Below are positions 1-11,692 of a DNA stretch of 64,000 nucleotides, one piece after another (the stretch's first letter is position 1; each line of letters begins with the position of its first letter). The DNA is from Microstegium vimineum (taxonomy: Eukaryota; Streptophyta; Magnoliopsida; Poales; Poaceae): contig CM039137.1 in assembly GCA_022036555.1 (NCBI GenBank), positions 6,202,319 to 6,266,318 on the forward strand. Reading direction: 5' to 3'. The notes beneath the pieces were generated by a model, which was not told the DNA's origin, made no database searches, and saw only the letters and a program-made list of their open reading frames with translations. The position numbers and the translations under genes are program-made.

Positions 1-1125
1 AAGTTTTGCCCCTGTCACATCGAATCTTCCGTACCTAGTTTGGCCTATTTAAAATATACTAATTAAAAAAGTAATTTGTCAGCCGGGAGCAAATTCGCGA
101 GACAAATCTTTTAAGATAAATTAGTTCATGTTTTGATAATATTGTGCTATAGTAAACATTTGCTAATTATAGATTAACTTGGCTTAATAGAATCATCTTG
201 TTAATTCTCGCATGAGACACGACAAATAAATTTCCCATAGAACAAATGTCACCAAGGTGAAGATTGTAAATTTGTAAGAAAAATTATAAGAGTGTTATTC
301 CACTAAGTAACATTCGTTATAATGCTAAAAATGTAAAAAGCCTCCGCCATGCAAAGCCTCACGTCATGGACTCAGCTGGTATCAAAAAGATAGTATGACA
401 TGGTACTACGAGCCGCTGATACTCGGCGTAGTACTAGGAGCCGCTAGCTGATGAACAAACCAACCAAGCCAACTAAAGCCGAGAGAGCGAGCCAGCAAGC
501 CGGCGTCCACGAGCGCTCGTAGGTGTGCGTTGATTTCCTTCCCTGCCACGCGTCAGAGATCAACCGTAGGGGCGCATTGCTGGGTCAATGAGCCCAGGGC
601 TCACCCAATTTTTTTCCGATGATTGATAGTACGTACTGTATAATTGACAGAGAATCCCTAAAACCAAAAAGGCAAGTCTGAAAGCATGTGGCGCCGTACA
701 CGGGGTGATACATGCTTGCAGCATTGCATCGATTCAGTTGTTGCTCTTGCTAGCAGCAAAGGGGCGGCGATGCTTCAATTTGCATGTGAAGGATGTCTTG
801 GTTCATTCAGGATATCGCTAGCTATCTCATGATGACCGAGTTGCCTTCATCACATTAAAGCCTCCCCACGATGTAGTTGCGAAAGTCAACCCAAAATTCA
901 ATGCAGCAAAACTGCAATTATGGAGCTCCATACGGACGGGCCAAATAGGACAGCATGATAGGCCAGCATGGGGCTGCTTGTATGTTTGGCATGTCCCTAA
1001 GCATGAGCATACCTGATTCTTGTAGTGTCGGGGTGGCACGTCCCATGCTCTAGTGTTGTGCTTTTGGCCTTGAATAGACACATTGGATGGCATGGTATGC
1101 TACGACAAAACAATTGGTGTTCCTA
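1..1125. other. Intergenic DNA left of the Reina-like element
   Basis: No convincing gene is visible. The stretch from about 712 to 930 shares several ordered motifs with 10436-10700, which lies upstream of the first Ole e 1-like gene, so it may be a diverged duplicate of that upstream region. Bases 1121-1125 (TCCTA) are the left target-site duplication of the retrotransposon that follows. Confidence 0.5.
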
Positions 1126-1441
1126 TGTTAGCTGCGGTGGCTGCTAACCGGATCGAATCGGATAAAATAGCTAGAACATCTAGAACAGCTAAGAACAATA
1201 AGGAAGGTAGCGGCCGCCGGCGGAAGCCGGTTCGGCTAGTTCGTAGTTGTAGAAATTAGGGTTCAAAAGTTATTACATTCTCTGAATCGGATCCCTCTTA
1301 TACCCTCACTCGCAGGCCTGCTCAACACAAGCATTACACACCCATTCTGGGCCAGAAACGTGAACGCTCTTGGGCTTGGCTCTTGTGGACCTCCTGGGCC
1401 TTGGCGTTGCCTTTGGGTCACCTGGATGGGGGTTGCTAACA
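1126..1441 (-). repeat. 3' LTR of Reina-like element
   Basis: This 316-bp LTR differs from its partner at 6697-7012 by 11 substitutions counted by eye (about 3.5 percent) and no indels. The pol reading frame ends inside it at 1306, so the C-terminus of the polyprotein overlaps the LTR. Confidence 0.93.
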
Positions 1442-4400
1442 TCACTCCCTCCTGGAGACCCAGCATGTCCCCATACCGGCGCGCGAGGGAAGCGTTGTCG
1501 AAGAGCCACTTCATCTTCCCAGGTGGCGAGACCGACGTCTAGACCAGACCACTGGACCAGTATCTGGGGGATGGCACGAGCACCTTGGTGGTGGATGCGA
1601 CGTTGGAGCACTGCTTCTGGCACCTGGAGGGAATCGTCGACGTCGGGTAAGGCGGTCGAAACTGCCGGTAGAGCGACCGTCGCTGGTTTGAGGAGGGAGA
1701 CATGGAACACCGGGTGGATAGATGACGTCGCCGGAAGCTGCAGCTTGTAGGCGACTTCATTGATCTTGTCGATGACTTGATAGGGCCCGAAGAACTTGAA
1801 GCATAGCTTATTGTGGGAGCATGGCGCCAGCGATGATTGAACATATGGCTGAAGACGCAGGAACACCCAATCGCCGATGGAGAATGAACATTCTAAACGC
1901 CGCTTGTCTGCATGTTTCTTCATACGTTGTTGCGCGCGAAGGAGATGTTGTCGCACAGCCGCAAGCATCGTGTTGCGCTCGGCCAAATGAGCAGCGACAT
2001 CCGGAACAGAGGAAGCAGAGGCATCAGTAATACCAAACTGTCGAGGAGAGCGACCATAGAGTACCTCGAACGGGGAGCGGCCGAGTGCAGAATGTGAGCT
2101 TGAATTATACCAGAACTCTGCAAGGGAAACCCATTTGATCCATCGACGTGGGCATGAGTGGAGGAAACAGCGCAAGTATGTTTCGAGGCATTGATTGACC
2201 CTCTCCGTCTGACCATCCGACTGCGGGTGGTAGGCTGAGGACATGCACAGTTCCACCTGCGCGAGCTTGAACAGTTCCTTCCAGAAATTGCTTGTGAAAA
2301 TAGGATCGCGATCCGAGATGATGTGTGTTGGTAAGCCATGGAGACGGTATATATTATCCAGAAAATACTGAGCAACCGTAGCAGTTGTAAAAGGGTGGTG
2401 AAGGGGAACAAAGTGGGCGAACTTACTGAACTTGTCTACCACCACCATGATACAATTGGCATGCTCGGATACCGGTAAACCCTCGATGAAGTCCATAGAC
2501 ACCAGTTGCCAAGCCTCTGTAGGGACCGGAAGTGGAAGGAGCAAACCTGGGTACTTGGCTCGATCAGACTTAGCTCTCAGGCATGTGGAGCAGGAGACGA
2601 CATATGCCTTAACTACATATTTCATCCCATACCAGGCGAAGAGTTGTTTAACCCTACTGAGACTCTAAGAGTGACGGGGAACCCGGAGTGCCCCCCTAAG
2701 GCGTTGTTGTGCAATGCTGCCACCACTCGCTGTTGGAGTGCTTCATTGGAACCCAGCCATATGCGTCCCTTGTAACGAAGTAATCCTGAGTGCAAGGAGT
2801 ATGGCGGGTGGGCAAGTGGATCGACTAACAATTCCTGAATCAGCTTAGTGGCCACCGGATCCTTAGAATACCCCTTGATAACATCCAACAACCATACATG
2901 AGATGCTGAAGACACAGCCGTGAGCTGCACATCTGGAGCTGGGTGGCGGGACAAGGCATCGGCAGCAGCATTAGATTTTCCCGGCTTGTAGACAACCTTA
3001 GTATGGCGGGTGGGCAAGTGGATCGACTGACAATTCCTGAATCAGCTTAGTGGCCACCAGATCCTCAGAATAGCCCTTGATAACATCCAACAACCATACA
3101 GGAGATGCTGAAGACACAGCCGCGAGCTGCGCATCTGGAGCTGGGTGGCGGGGACAAGGCATCGGCGGCAGCATTAGATTTTCCCGGCTTGTAGACAACC
3201 TTGTACTGAAGCCCCAAGAGTTTGGTGTACATTTTCATTTGCCAGGGGGTATGGAGGCGTTGGTTCGAAATATGCATGAGGCTGCGTTGATCAGTGAAAA
3301 TAACAAATTCTACATGTTGGAGGTAGCAGCGCCACTGATCGACGGCCACTAAAATAGCCAGGTACTCCTTCTCGTATGTGGACAAACCTCGAGAGCGCGG
3401 GCCGAGTGCTTTACTGACGTAGGCCAGAGGGTGCATGTCTTGCATCAGGACAGCGCCAGTGTGTATTTGGAACTGGCGGTTGAAGTCAGGCAAGGCTAAC
3501 ACCGGTGTTGTGATTAAAGCGGTCTTCAGAGCCTAAAATGCAGACTCGTGGGTGGAAGTCCACACAAACATGGTTCCCTTTTTGAGCAGATCAGTTAGAG
3601 GGCAAGCTAGGAGTGCGAAACTCTGCACAAATTTGCGATAATAACCCGCCAGGCCAAGAAAACTGTGGAGTTGCTTGAGATCCTGTGGAGCAGGCCAATT
3701 CTGTACAGCCAAAATCTTGGCTGGTTCGCGACTGATGATGTGGCCGAGGTAAGTAATTTACTGTTGGGCAAAGCGACACTTGTTGAGCCTGAGGCGCCAC
3801 TGATCAGCAGAAAGCAACTGAAAGACCTGTCGAAGGTGTACAGTATGTTCTTCCAGCGTCGGGCTGTAGACCAAGATGTCATCAAAGAAGACAAGAGCGC
3901 ACTTCCAGAGCAGGGGCTTCAAGGTCGAATTCATGGCTCCCTGGAATGAGTTAGGTGCTCCAGTTAGGCCGAAGGACATGATGTTGAACTCAAATTGGCC
4001 ACAATGAGTTTGGAAAGCAGTCTTGAACTCCTCCCCTTCAGAGAGGCGAATCTGATTGAAACCGCGCGGAGGTCCAAGCATGAAAACCAACTGGACAGTT
4101 CATCCAACAACTCATCGACGACAGGAATAGGGAATTTGGCTTTTACAATGAAGGCGTTCAACATTCTGTAGTCCACACAAAAAAGCCAACTACCGTCTTT
4201 TTTGTGGACCAGCAGGCCAGGAGAGGAGAAGGCACTTGAACTGGGCCGAATCATTCCTAACTGGAGCATCTCAGAGACCTGTTTCTCAATTTCATCCTTG
4301 AGCTTTGGAGCATAACGGTATTGACGCACCGCCACCGGTGATGGACCCGGGACCAGAGGGATCGAATGGTCACAAGCACGTCGAGGAGGTAGCTCAGTCG

Positions 4401-4878
4401 GCTCCTGAAAGAGGACGCAAAACTCCTCCAACAAGGCCTGAACAGGGGGCAACAATTCTTCAGTTAAAGGTACCGCCGAAGCTTCAGTCATGTATAGCTG
4501 GAAGACGGCAGGCAGAGAACCATCAGACAACTGCCCGTGCAATGTAACATTGGTGTTGCCATAGGGAATTGACATCCACTTTTCCCACCAATGGACCTTC
4601 ATCAGAGAGAAATCTTCCAGCCAGTCCATGCCCACAATCATATCGTAAGAGCCCAAAGGTAGGACGCGAAGAGTGGAGTGGAACCGATGACCCTGCACGG
4701 ACCACTCGACATCAGGCAACTCAGATGTACACTGAACTGTAGCCAAACGAACAGAAATTGGGCGTGCCATGACACAGAGCGTCTTCAGGACGGATGCTAC
4801 TGCTGGTGTAATAAAAGAGTGGCTGCTGCCCGAATCCACCAAGATGGAGACCTCATTTGCAGCCACTGAACCCAACAA
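1306..4878 (-). pseudogene. Broken pol of Reina-like element (PR-RT-RH-INT-chromodomain)
   Basis: Domains in order: aspartic protease with VDSGSSHSFI near 4820-4850; reverse transcriptase from about 4400 to 3760, including the catalytic FFDDILVYS; RNase H around 3500-3200; an integrase zinc-binding region and core (SMDFIEGLP; SAYHPQSDGQTERVNQ) from about 2600 to 2150; and a chromodomain (LVQWSGLDVGLATWEDE) near 1500-1560. Breaks include a 1-nt loss near 4070 inside the reverse transcriptase, stops between the reverse transcriptase and RNase H, a 202-bp duplication at the RNase H/integrase junction, and a frame change near 2660. The longest open segment is 1306-2625. The domain order and chromodomain place it among chromoviruses. 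The many breaks make it inactive. Confidence 0.88.
2799..3203 (-). repeat. 202-bp tandem duplication inside pol
   Basis: Two adjacent copies (about 2799-3000 and 3001-3203) both encode the end of RNase H (KVVYKPGKSNAAADALS) and the start of the linker to integrase (VWLLDVIKGYS). They differ by scattered substitutions and one extra G in the right copy, so the duplication is not brand new. It repeats part of the polyprotein and adds to its inactivation. Confidence 0.85.
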
Positions 4879-6596
4879 CTACATGGAACGCAAGGAGGAG
4901 GTGCCCGAGACGGCTGCCGAAGATAAAACCATACACAACTGGCCGGGCTCGGTGGTTGCTGGATGTTCAGGTTCGTCGTCCCCCGGGAAGGCGCCCTGGC
5001 ACATTTCCCAGACCTCTTGGAGCGCATGAAGCTGAGGAACCAGGGCACAACGATGACCAGGATCCCACTTGTCGCCACAACGGACACAGAGACCCTTTGC
5101 CTTGCGAAAACTGCGGAGAGACGCCAACTTGTCATCTGTGTTGGCAGGCTTGAACCCGAGCTTCTTATCATCGCGAGCTTCAGGCGGAGCCGGAGCACCG
5201 TGCCTTGGTGGAGGGGTTGGAAGGGGTAGAGCGCCCTTGATGACCACCGTCTTGGAGAATAGGGAGCCGTCAGACTTGCGAAAGTCCTTACGACCACCCT
5301 GATCCAACGCCTCTTCCTGTAACAGATCAAGAGAGCAGGCAGAATCCAAATCGGGAGGCCGAGCCATCATAATAGCAGGTCGAATATCAGCGCACAATCC
5401 ATCAATGAACCGGGTAGTGAAGGATAGGGTATCGGGGTTAGGATTGTATGTTGTGAGTTGTTCGATGAGTTCGGTGTAACGCTCGATGTACTCGGAAACG
5501 GTGGAGGTCTGATGGATGTGGAAGCTTTGGTGAATCAACAATTGGTGTTGATCACGGCTGAACCGATCACGGACGAGAGCAACAAAGGACTCCCAAGTGA
5601 TGCCGTAGAGCTGACGCTCGACCGACTGAAGCCAACGGACAACGACATGGGTGAAGTGGTGTGTAGCGACGCGTACCCAGATAGACGGGTGGACAGAGTA
5701 CATCTCAAAATGAGATTGAGCACGAGAAATCCACAACTGAGGATGGTCGCCATCGAACTGGGGAAAAGCATTTTAGGAAACTGGCCTAAATTGGGATTGA
5801 CATGGTGAGGAAGTGGCGGTGGACGGAATTGGTGAGGGGGGGTAAATCGGAGGTGGGGGATAGGTTGGTGGTGGGGGGTGGATCTATGGTGGGGGGTAAA
5901 TCGGAGGTGGGGGTGGATCTGTGGAGGTGGATACGGGAATGGAGGAGGCAGCGGATGGAACTGTGCACTACCCGACATCGAGGAAGACGAGGGTTGGGGA
6001 AAACTGAACGTACCATTGGCCGGGAACGGAGCTATGATCATGACCGACCCATAGCCCGTGTCCCGTATTAGTGATGCAGCGCCATGCCCGTAGGGCCAGT
6101 CGGTCGTTACCCCGGCAGGTGATCGGCCAGCGACCGACTCTGGTGTGAGGGACGGACCGACGGTGGCCCGATCCAGTCGCTTGCAGATGTTCTGGACCTC
6201 GGCGCGCACCGAGAGGACAGAGTTCTCGATCTGGGGCCACCAGGACTCGAAGGCCTCGGCGGCGGACTCGAGCACCGCCATGCGCTCGTCTCGCTCGTCC
6301 CGAATCTCGCCGATCCGCACCAACTCGAGGTCGATCACGCGTTGCTCGAGGTCGTCCACGCGCTCCGCAAACTAGCCTCCCCAGTTGTCGGTGACGATGG
6401 CGGCGGTGTACTGGGAGGTAGCAAACTGCTCCAAGGCGGAGAGGCGGCCTTCAACGACGGAGTCGTGCTCCTGGCGGGCGGCCTCAGTGTCGGTCAGGCG
6501 GCGCTCCCAGTGGTTGTTGACGGAGCCGAACTCGTTGCGGAAGTCATCAAACTTCTGGATCAAGTCGTCAAACTTGGCGTGGACGACTGGATCCAT
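4879..6596 (-). pseudogene. Broken gag of Reina-like element
   Basis: The gag begins at 6596 with a coiled-coil-like N-terminal region (MDPVVHAKFDDL), continues through a Pro/His-rich linker, then a retrotransposon-gag capsid domain around 5250-5740 and a CCHC zinc knuckle (CVRCGDKWDPGHRC) near 5040-5090. It is broken in at least three places. There is an in-frame TAG at 6372-6374. A 1-nt loss in a C run near 5760 moves the frame just before the capsid domain. A TAG at 4879-4881 separates gag from the protease. Without these breaks gag and pol would lie in one frame, as in most plant chromoviruses with a single gag-pol frame. No functional product is expected. Confidence 0.85.
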
Positions 6597-6696
6597 GGCG
6601 TCGTGCGCTCGTCGGAGGAGTGTGAAATGGTCGTGGAAGGGGGGATCCGAATCCAGAACTTCCGGTCGCCAGAGGGCTGAACAGATTTGATACCAC

Positions 6697-7012
6697 TGTT
6701 AGCTGCGGTGGATGCTAACCGGATAAAATCAGATAAAATAGCTAGAACATCTAGAACAGCTAAGAACAATAAGGAAGGTAGCGGCCGCCGGTGGAAGCCG
6801 GTTCGGCTAGTTCGTAGTTGTAGAAATTAGGGTTCAAAAATTATTACAGTCCCTGAATCGGATCCCTCTTATACCCTCACTCGCAGGCCTGCTCAGCACA
6901 AGCATTACACACCCATTCTGGGCCAGAAACGCGAACGCTCTTGGGCTTGGCTCTTGTGGACCTCCTGGGCCTTGGCATTGCCTTTGGGTCACCTGGATGG
7001 GGGTTGCTAACA
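6697..7012 (-). repeat. 5' LTR of Reina-like element
   Basis: This is the partner of the LTR at 1126-1441, with the same length and the same TGTTAG/CTAACA ends. It is followed on its right by TCCTA, the second copy of the target-site duplication. Confidence 0.93.
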
Positions 7013-7017
7013 TCCTA

Positions 7018-7451
7018 GATGAATATGTGACCCTAGGAGTATATAAATATTGCCCCGTCAGCCGATGCATCCCACCCTAAACCCTAACATCGTATCTCAA
7101 CTTAGGTCACTCCCTACCATCTCTTGTACTAGTGTCGTGTTTTGCTCTTCGAGGCCTCAACTCCTTCCACACTAGCATGGCCCCATGGTGACACACCCTA
7201 TCTCTTCATTACCTCGACTTTTCTTTGGTCTCCATTCTTGTCCCCTATCCCTCTCTTGTCCTCCTGCCTCTCACTTCTCCAATTGCGTAATATAGGTGTG
7301 TTGTCCAACGCTAACCCTAAGGCTAGTCTCGGTGGGGTTTCATCAAAGTTTCATAAGCATTAAATGTGCTGATATGACACTATATTAATGAAGAGAGAGA
7401 ATGAAAGTTTCATGAGAGTAGAGAGAGTTTCATGGTGCACTGTTTCCATAA
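7018..7451. other. Intergenic stretch, no gene seen
   Basis: This is the right flank of the Reina-like insertion. It contains CCTAAACCCTAA near 7073-7087 and GA-rich sequence from 7388. No coding region or RNA gene is supported. Confidence 0.4.
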
Positions 7452-8416
7452 GGGCAGTCTCAATGAAGAATTTATGGTGGTTTCTATCTTTATTAATTAG
7501 CTTGAGAGCTCAGTTTTTTACTGATGTGGTAAAAGAATTAATGGAGAGAGAGAGAGAGTGCAGAAGGAGGAAACAGTTTCTACCTTAGAGCATGGTTAAT
7601 AATATAGCAAACTTTTGACTCCTTACAGCCTACCTCTCAGCCCATTGATATAATAGTTACACTTTCACACTTAATTCATGACTCACTTGTCTATCTCACA
7701 AGATTTTTTGATTGTTGTGTCCAGTTCTTCTCTTATCTCTTCTCCACCTCAGTATTCAAGCTTCTTACGACCCACCGTAATACTTACGAAACGAAATCAA
7801 CGCTAGGAACGGGGCAGGTAGACGCAGCCAAATCTCCGTTGGGAGACTCGACTGGTTTCCATCGCACTTTTTCCGGATCCCGTGCGCCTCGCCGTTGTGA
7901 CGATGGCCCTGCGCGCCCCCGCCTCTGCTTTTGGCGAGCGCTCGCCCCTGCTCCCTTCCCTTTCCCGCGCTCGGCCTGCACTTTCCCGCGCTGCTCTCTT
8001 TGCCGTATTCAGGTCTTGGATAAGGACGTCTCGTATCAAATCATATGGCAGTACGCCAGTACGACCTGGACTCATATATATTCTTTCTTATCTTTTCCAA
8101 ACTACTAGCAAGAACCAGCAAAGCCTCGGGAACCATGCATGCTGCGTGACCTGTTGCAAACAATGGCCTGTTTGGTGCTGGAAAGTGTGTTTCAACAACA
8201 AAAACTCTGATGTTTCTTTGCTGGTGTCGGATCGTGAGATCTAGAAATAAAGACTGCCAAAATATTTGTCACAGTCGATCTAGATGTTTTTGTACTGCAT
8301 TTAATCTACTCTTTATATGGATAGTGTTGTAGAAAGCAAGGGTTAAGATGAGTGGTTTCTTGGTGCGACATCCCATGTTATAAAAACTGCTATAGCTTTT
8401 ATCATTGGGACTGCCC
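7452..8416. mobile_element. PIF/Harbinger-like non-autonomous DNA transposon
   Basis: The ends are inverted: the left end reads GGGCAGTCTCAATGA and the reverse complement of the right end reads GGGCAGTCCCAATGA, one mismatch in 15. Both are flanked by TAA (7449-7451 and 8417-8419), the 3-bp target duplication typical of PIF/Harbinger and Tourist elements. The end sequence resembles the mPing/Pong type. The 965-bp body has no transposase. A GC-rich segment at about 7805-8010 stands out from its AT-rich surroundings and could be captured host sequence, but it is not identified. Confidence 0.75.
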
Positions 8417-8600
8417 TAATATAGCTACATTAAAAACTGTATCATGATCCACTGAGGATGACCTAACATTTTCTATTCCTAGTTCTAGTTTTCCATATGC
8501 TCTTGTTTGTTAATTTCTGGGGTTGCTGGTCGATGGCTCCACTAACGAAGTACCTCAATGAAACATCATCAATTATTTCCCAGTAATGATGTTTCCGTGA

Positions 8601-8726
8601 GCCTGTTCGCCTCATGATTTCTGCAACTAATAATTCGGCTAATGTTGTTTTTAACTATTTTGTTATGTAAGAAAAATAATATATCGTAGTTGATAAGATA
8701 GGCTGATAAGTTCAAGTGAACATGAC
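8601..8726. mobile_element. Small MITE, five-copy family, copy A
   Basis: It has inverted ends related to CCTGTTCGC...GCGAACAGG and an internal ATGTTGTTTTTAACTATTTTG core. The same family recurs at 10252, 20904, 37124 and 55396 in this window. No coding capacity. The superfamily is not certain. Confidence 0.55.
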
Positions 8727-9103
8727 CATAATAAACTACATATATATCTAATTAATTATGTGCTTCTCAACGTCCAGAGTCGGCTGATTAGTTGCATGCG
8801 TGCTTCTCAACATCAAGAGTCAGCTAGGCAGCTGCGGAGTACTCCGTCGAAAAACCATGTAACTATAGATTGCGTGCCACAAAAATTAATTCATGTTTGC
8901 ATAAGTTTATAGTAAATATTATTCATATTTATGACTCTAAATTAATTTATTATAAAAATACATTTCGTAATTAATCTAATAATATTTATTTAATATTATA
9001 AATATTGAATTTTTTTAATCTATAATCCATCAAACTTGATAGTAACACATAACACTTTGTTTGATTTGTATGTTTTTCTAGCCAGGGAAGTACGGAGTAG
9101 TAG

Positions 9104-9733
9104 CTAGCACTTTGTGGAGTCCTTCGGTGAGAACGTGAAGTTGCCGGCGGAATAGCGCGCCTCCGTCTCGCCGGAGAGCGTCACGATCCTTCGAAACTTG
9201 AGCTGCGCCGCCTTCGGGTTGGGTTTGTCGGCTCCTGTGCAGCCGCGCGCTGCCGGCGACCGTGGCACCTCCACTTTGACTTTGCAGTCCTTGCTATTGA
9301 AGGCCGCCGACTGCCAATCCACCCGGATCAGGAAGTTGCCGCCGGAGTCCGTGGTGTTCCGCACGAACACCACCGTGACGTTGCCACTCTGGCACTGCAG
9401 CAGCGCCACAGCATCTGCATAGAAATCAAAAGGCCGGTCACATGTATTGTGCGTCGTAGTATCAGTATACTACGGTCTACGGGCAGGCACAGATGAGAAA
9501 ACGAACAGTGACGTCCGGACATAGCTAGGCTACGTACTCGGTAGAGGCGAGGCGTCGATGGACTCGTACCGCGGGCAGCTCTTGCACCAGACCATGCCCT
9601 CGACGGCGACGATGAAGTTGAGGTCCGGCCGTGGCTGGGGCAGGCCATGGGCCTCAGCGCGGGATGGCAAGCAGACCACAGCGAGGATCACGACGGACAG
9701 GGAGGCCACAAGGCATCTCGCGACGCAAGTCAT
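9104..9733 (-). CDS. Ole e 1-like (pollen Ole e 1 domain) secreted protein
   Basis: Two exons are read on the minus strand: 9733-9538 and 9414-9104, with a GT-AG intron in phase 1, giving 168 residues. The start at 9733 was chosen because it opens a clear signal peptide (MTCVARCLVASLSVVILAVV, then CLPSRAEA). An upstream in-frame ATG at 9796 would put hydrophilic residues ahead of it. The mature part has the family hallmark CKSC after a short beta strand (VEGMVWCKSC) and the ASPLP motif at the exon junction. Six cysteines remain after the signal peptide, matching the three disulfides of Ole e 1 proteins. Family members are secreted cell-wall or pollen-tube proteins; the precise role here is unknown. 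A paralogue with the same architecture lies at 13396-14182. Confidence 0.88.
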
Positions 9734-9856
9734 CGTATATATGATCATAAGGAGGTGTGTAGTCAGTTGTCCTATCAAAGTATCGAAGCAGGCCAAAAGC
9801 TATGCTCTTTTAACGATGTGCTGGATGGTAGGCCTGAAAGGAGAAGAGATGGCTCG

Positions 9857-9863
9857 ATTTATA
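9857..9863 (-). promoter_or_regulatory. TATA box of Ole e 1-like gene 1
   Basis: The minus strand reads CTATAAATCG here, 124 bases upstream of the ATG at 9733. The second Ole e 1-like gene has CTATAAATTG at nearly the same distance. Confidence 0.65.
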
Positions 9864-10251
9864 GGAGCACGAGGTGAGTCACTTCCAGACAGATTCAGTA
9901 GTTGGCACACTATTTCGGTTTCCACTTTGCAAAGGAGGATGCGTGTGTATGCATGGCAGCTTGGTTGGGGAAACGGGGCTCACACGTTGGCTGCCTATCA
10001 CACATCCATGCATGCATGTGAATGTGATCGATTCGGATGTGCATTGCATGCGGAAACTGTACAAGTGGATTATGTTCCAGTTATTTAACTCTATACTACC
10101 TAGATACTAAAAAAGGTCAACCCAATTTTAAAACTTTAGACCAAAAAAAATGATCTAAAGTTTTTGTGAAGTTAGCTAAACTTTAGACATCATATTCTCT
10201 CTCTTCTTGTTTGGAACCTTTAAGAGCTAATTAAGCATTCGTACTACATTT

Positions 10252-10370
10252 TTGTTTGTTTGTGTGATCATTTCGGTGTGGCTGATAAACTGGTTGATGA
10301 TGTTTTCAACTGTTTTGTTGTGAGAGAGAAAAACACTATTTTAATGACTGATAAGTCAAACGAACATGAC
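10252..10370. mobile_element. Small MITE, five-copy family, copy B
   Basis: It carries the family core TGTTTTGTTGTGAGAGAGAA and the terminal GATAAGTCAAACGAACATG. It lies upstream of the first Ole e 1-like gene. No coding capacity. Confidence 0.55.
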
Positions 10371-10435
10371 ATTAATTAATCACGATGCAGCTGTTTGAAG
10401 CCTGAAAGCCTCTCTCACGATCTGATGCATGCATG

Positions 10436-10700
10436 CAAGCAGCATTGCTACCTTAGTGTCATTCATGCACGCAAGGATTTCGTTACATTTTGCTCAGGTC
10501 ACTTGCCACTTTGCCAGCAGGCAGCAGCAAAGGCGGCGGCCATACTTCTTTCTTTGCATACAAATTGAAGGGAAGGGATAGGGATGTCCTTGTTTTCAAT
10601 TTGTGATTGGTGATCACTGCCGCTACAGTTGGGTGCGCCGCCCCACGACCAAGCGCGCGCAAGTCAACCCAAAGATCATGCATGTTTCCTCAGTTGCAGT
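10436..10700. repeat. Upstream block resembling 712-930
   Basis: The order GCAGCATTGC, AGCAGCAAAG, GGATGTC, CCCCACGA, AGTCAACCCAAA is shared with 712-930 at almost constant spacing. The block lies about 0.7-1.0 kb upstream of the gene at 9104-9733. A diverged duplication of an upstream region is the simplest reading. No gene was seen in the block. Confidence 0.4.
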
Positions 10701-11477
10701 TGGGCTCTCGTTGCAGCTGTGTTTTGCTCTGTGCTAAAGCAAGCATAGTGGCCGTTATTAGACATTAGATGAGACCAACAGGATTATGGTAGTGAGACTG
10801 AGATCTACACTTGTGACGCAAAAAAGTGGATAGGATTAGGAGATACGATCAATGATTCCCTCTAGCACTAGCGCATGCGTGTACTTGCTACTTTGTACTA
10901 CAGCCACTCGGTCAAACTGCGGAGATTATAACATGAATACAAGATGATCAGATAAGCGGAACCATGATGATAGGTGTATGTCAGCCTTTTCTTTTTCTTG
11001 AGTTTTCAGCTACTCAGCTTTTTCTTTTTTTTTTGAAAGTGTACATGTATTAATTAATAGAAAAACATATCTTTTGCTACTGCTTGAAGTGACAGATGAG
11101 ATTAGTTAACGCGCACAAAATTAATTACTTCTAGACCGTTTTAACATGGAAGGAACTTTATAGCCAAGGCCCATGATGAAAAGCTCCGGCCTACCTTATA
11201 GCCCATGTTTTAGGTTTGCAACGTCACAGATGTTACAACCCTCCTCACTATATGGGCCTGTTTCACAAGGTTTCTTCTGATTTATTACTCTAGAGGCTAG
11301 AGCCATTTTGGAGAAGACATAATTTATGACTCCTCCAAGACAGCTTTGACTCCTCTGTTTTTAATTTAAAATGTCTCCTTCAATAAAACATTTGGTAGGG
11401 CTGCTCCAAAGAAGCCACAACCGGAGCCAGGGACGAGCCTTGCCAAATAGGCCATATATGAGGAAAACTGTAAATTA
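10701..11477. other. Intergenic stretch, no gene seen
   Basis: AT-rich sequence with a T run near 11022-11033. No gene, RNA or clear repeat was recognised. Confidence 0.4.
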
Positions 11478-11682
11478 CTCACTCTGTCCCTGAAAGAATG
11501 GATTTCTAGGTTTGTTCTTAGTCAAACTTTGTAAACTCTAACCAAATTTCTAGAATAAAGTATTGAAAGTTATGATATCAAACTAGTATCATTAGATTTA
11601 TCTTAGAATATATGATGCTCATTTTAAGTCATAGATGTCGTTACATTTTTCTAGGAATTGATTCTTTCAGGGACGGAGGGAG
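11478..11682. mobile_element. Stowaway-type MITE
   Basis: Ends CTCACTCTGTCCCTGAAAGA and, inverted, CTCCCTCCGTCCCTGAAAGA are flanked by TA on both sides, the Stowaway (Tc1/mariner) signature. It is 205 bp and non-coding. Confidence 0.8.
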
Positions 11683-11692
11683 TACTATTGTA

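Larger units (their letters stand above)
1126..7012 (-). mobile_element. Ty3/gypsy chromovirus, Reina-like, degenerate
   Basis: This is a 5.9-kb LTR retrotransposon read on the minus strand. Both LTRs are 316 bp, begin TGTTAG and end CTAACA, and are flanked by an identical 5-bp duplication TCCTA (1121-1125 and 7013-7017). Next to the 5' LTR (6697-7012) is a likely primer binding site at about 6684-6695, reading TGGTATCA, the start of the usual plant initiator-Met-tRNA site. A purine-rich tract lies at 1442-1455 beside the 3' LTR. The internal region encodes gag, protease, reverse transcriptase, RNase H, integrase and a C-terminal chromodomain, in that order. Small size, short LTRs and the chromodomain suggest the Reina clade (inference). 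Several stops, frameshifts and an internal duplication make it non-autonomous. Confidence 0.93.
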
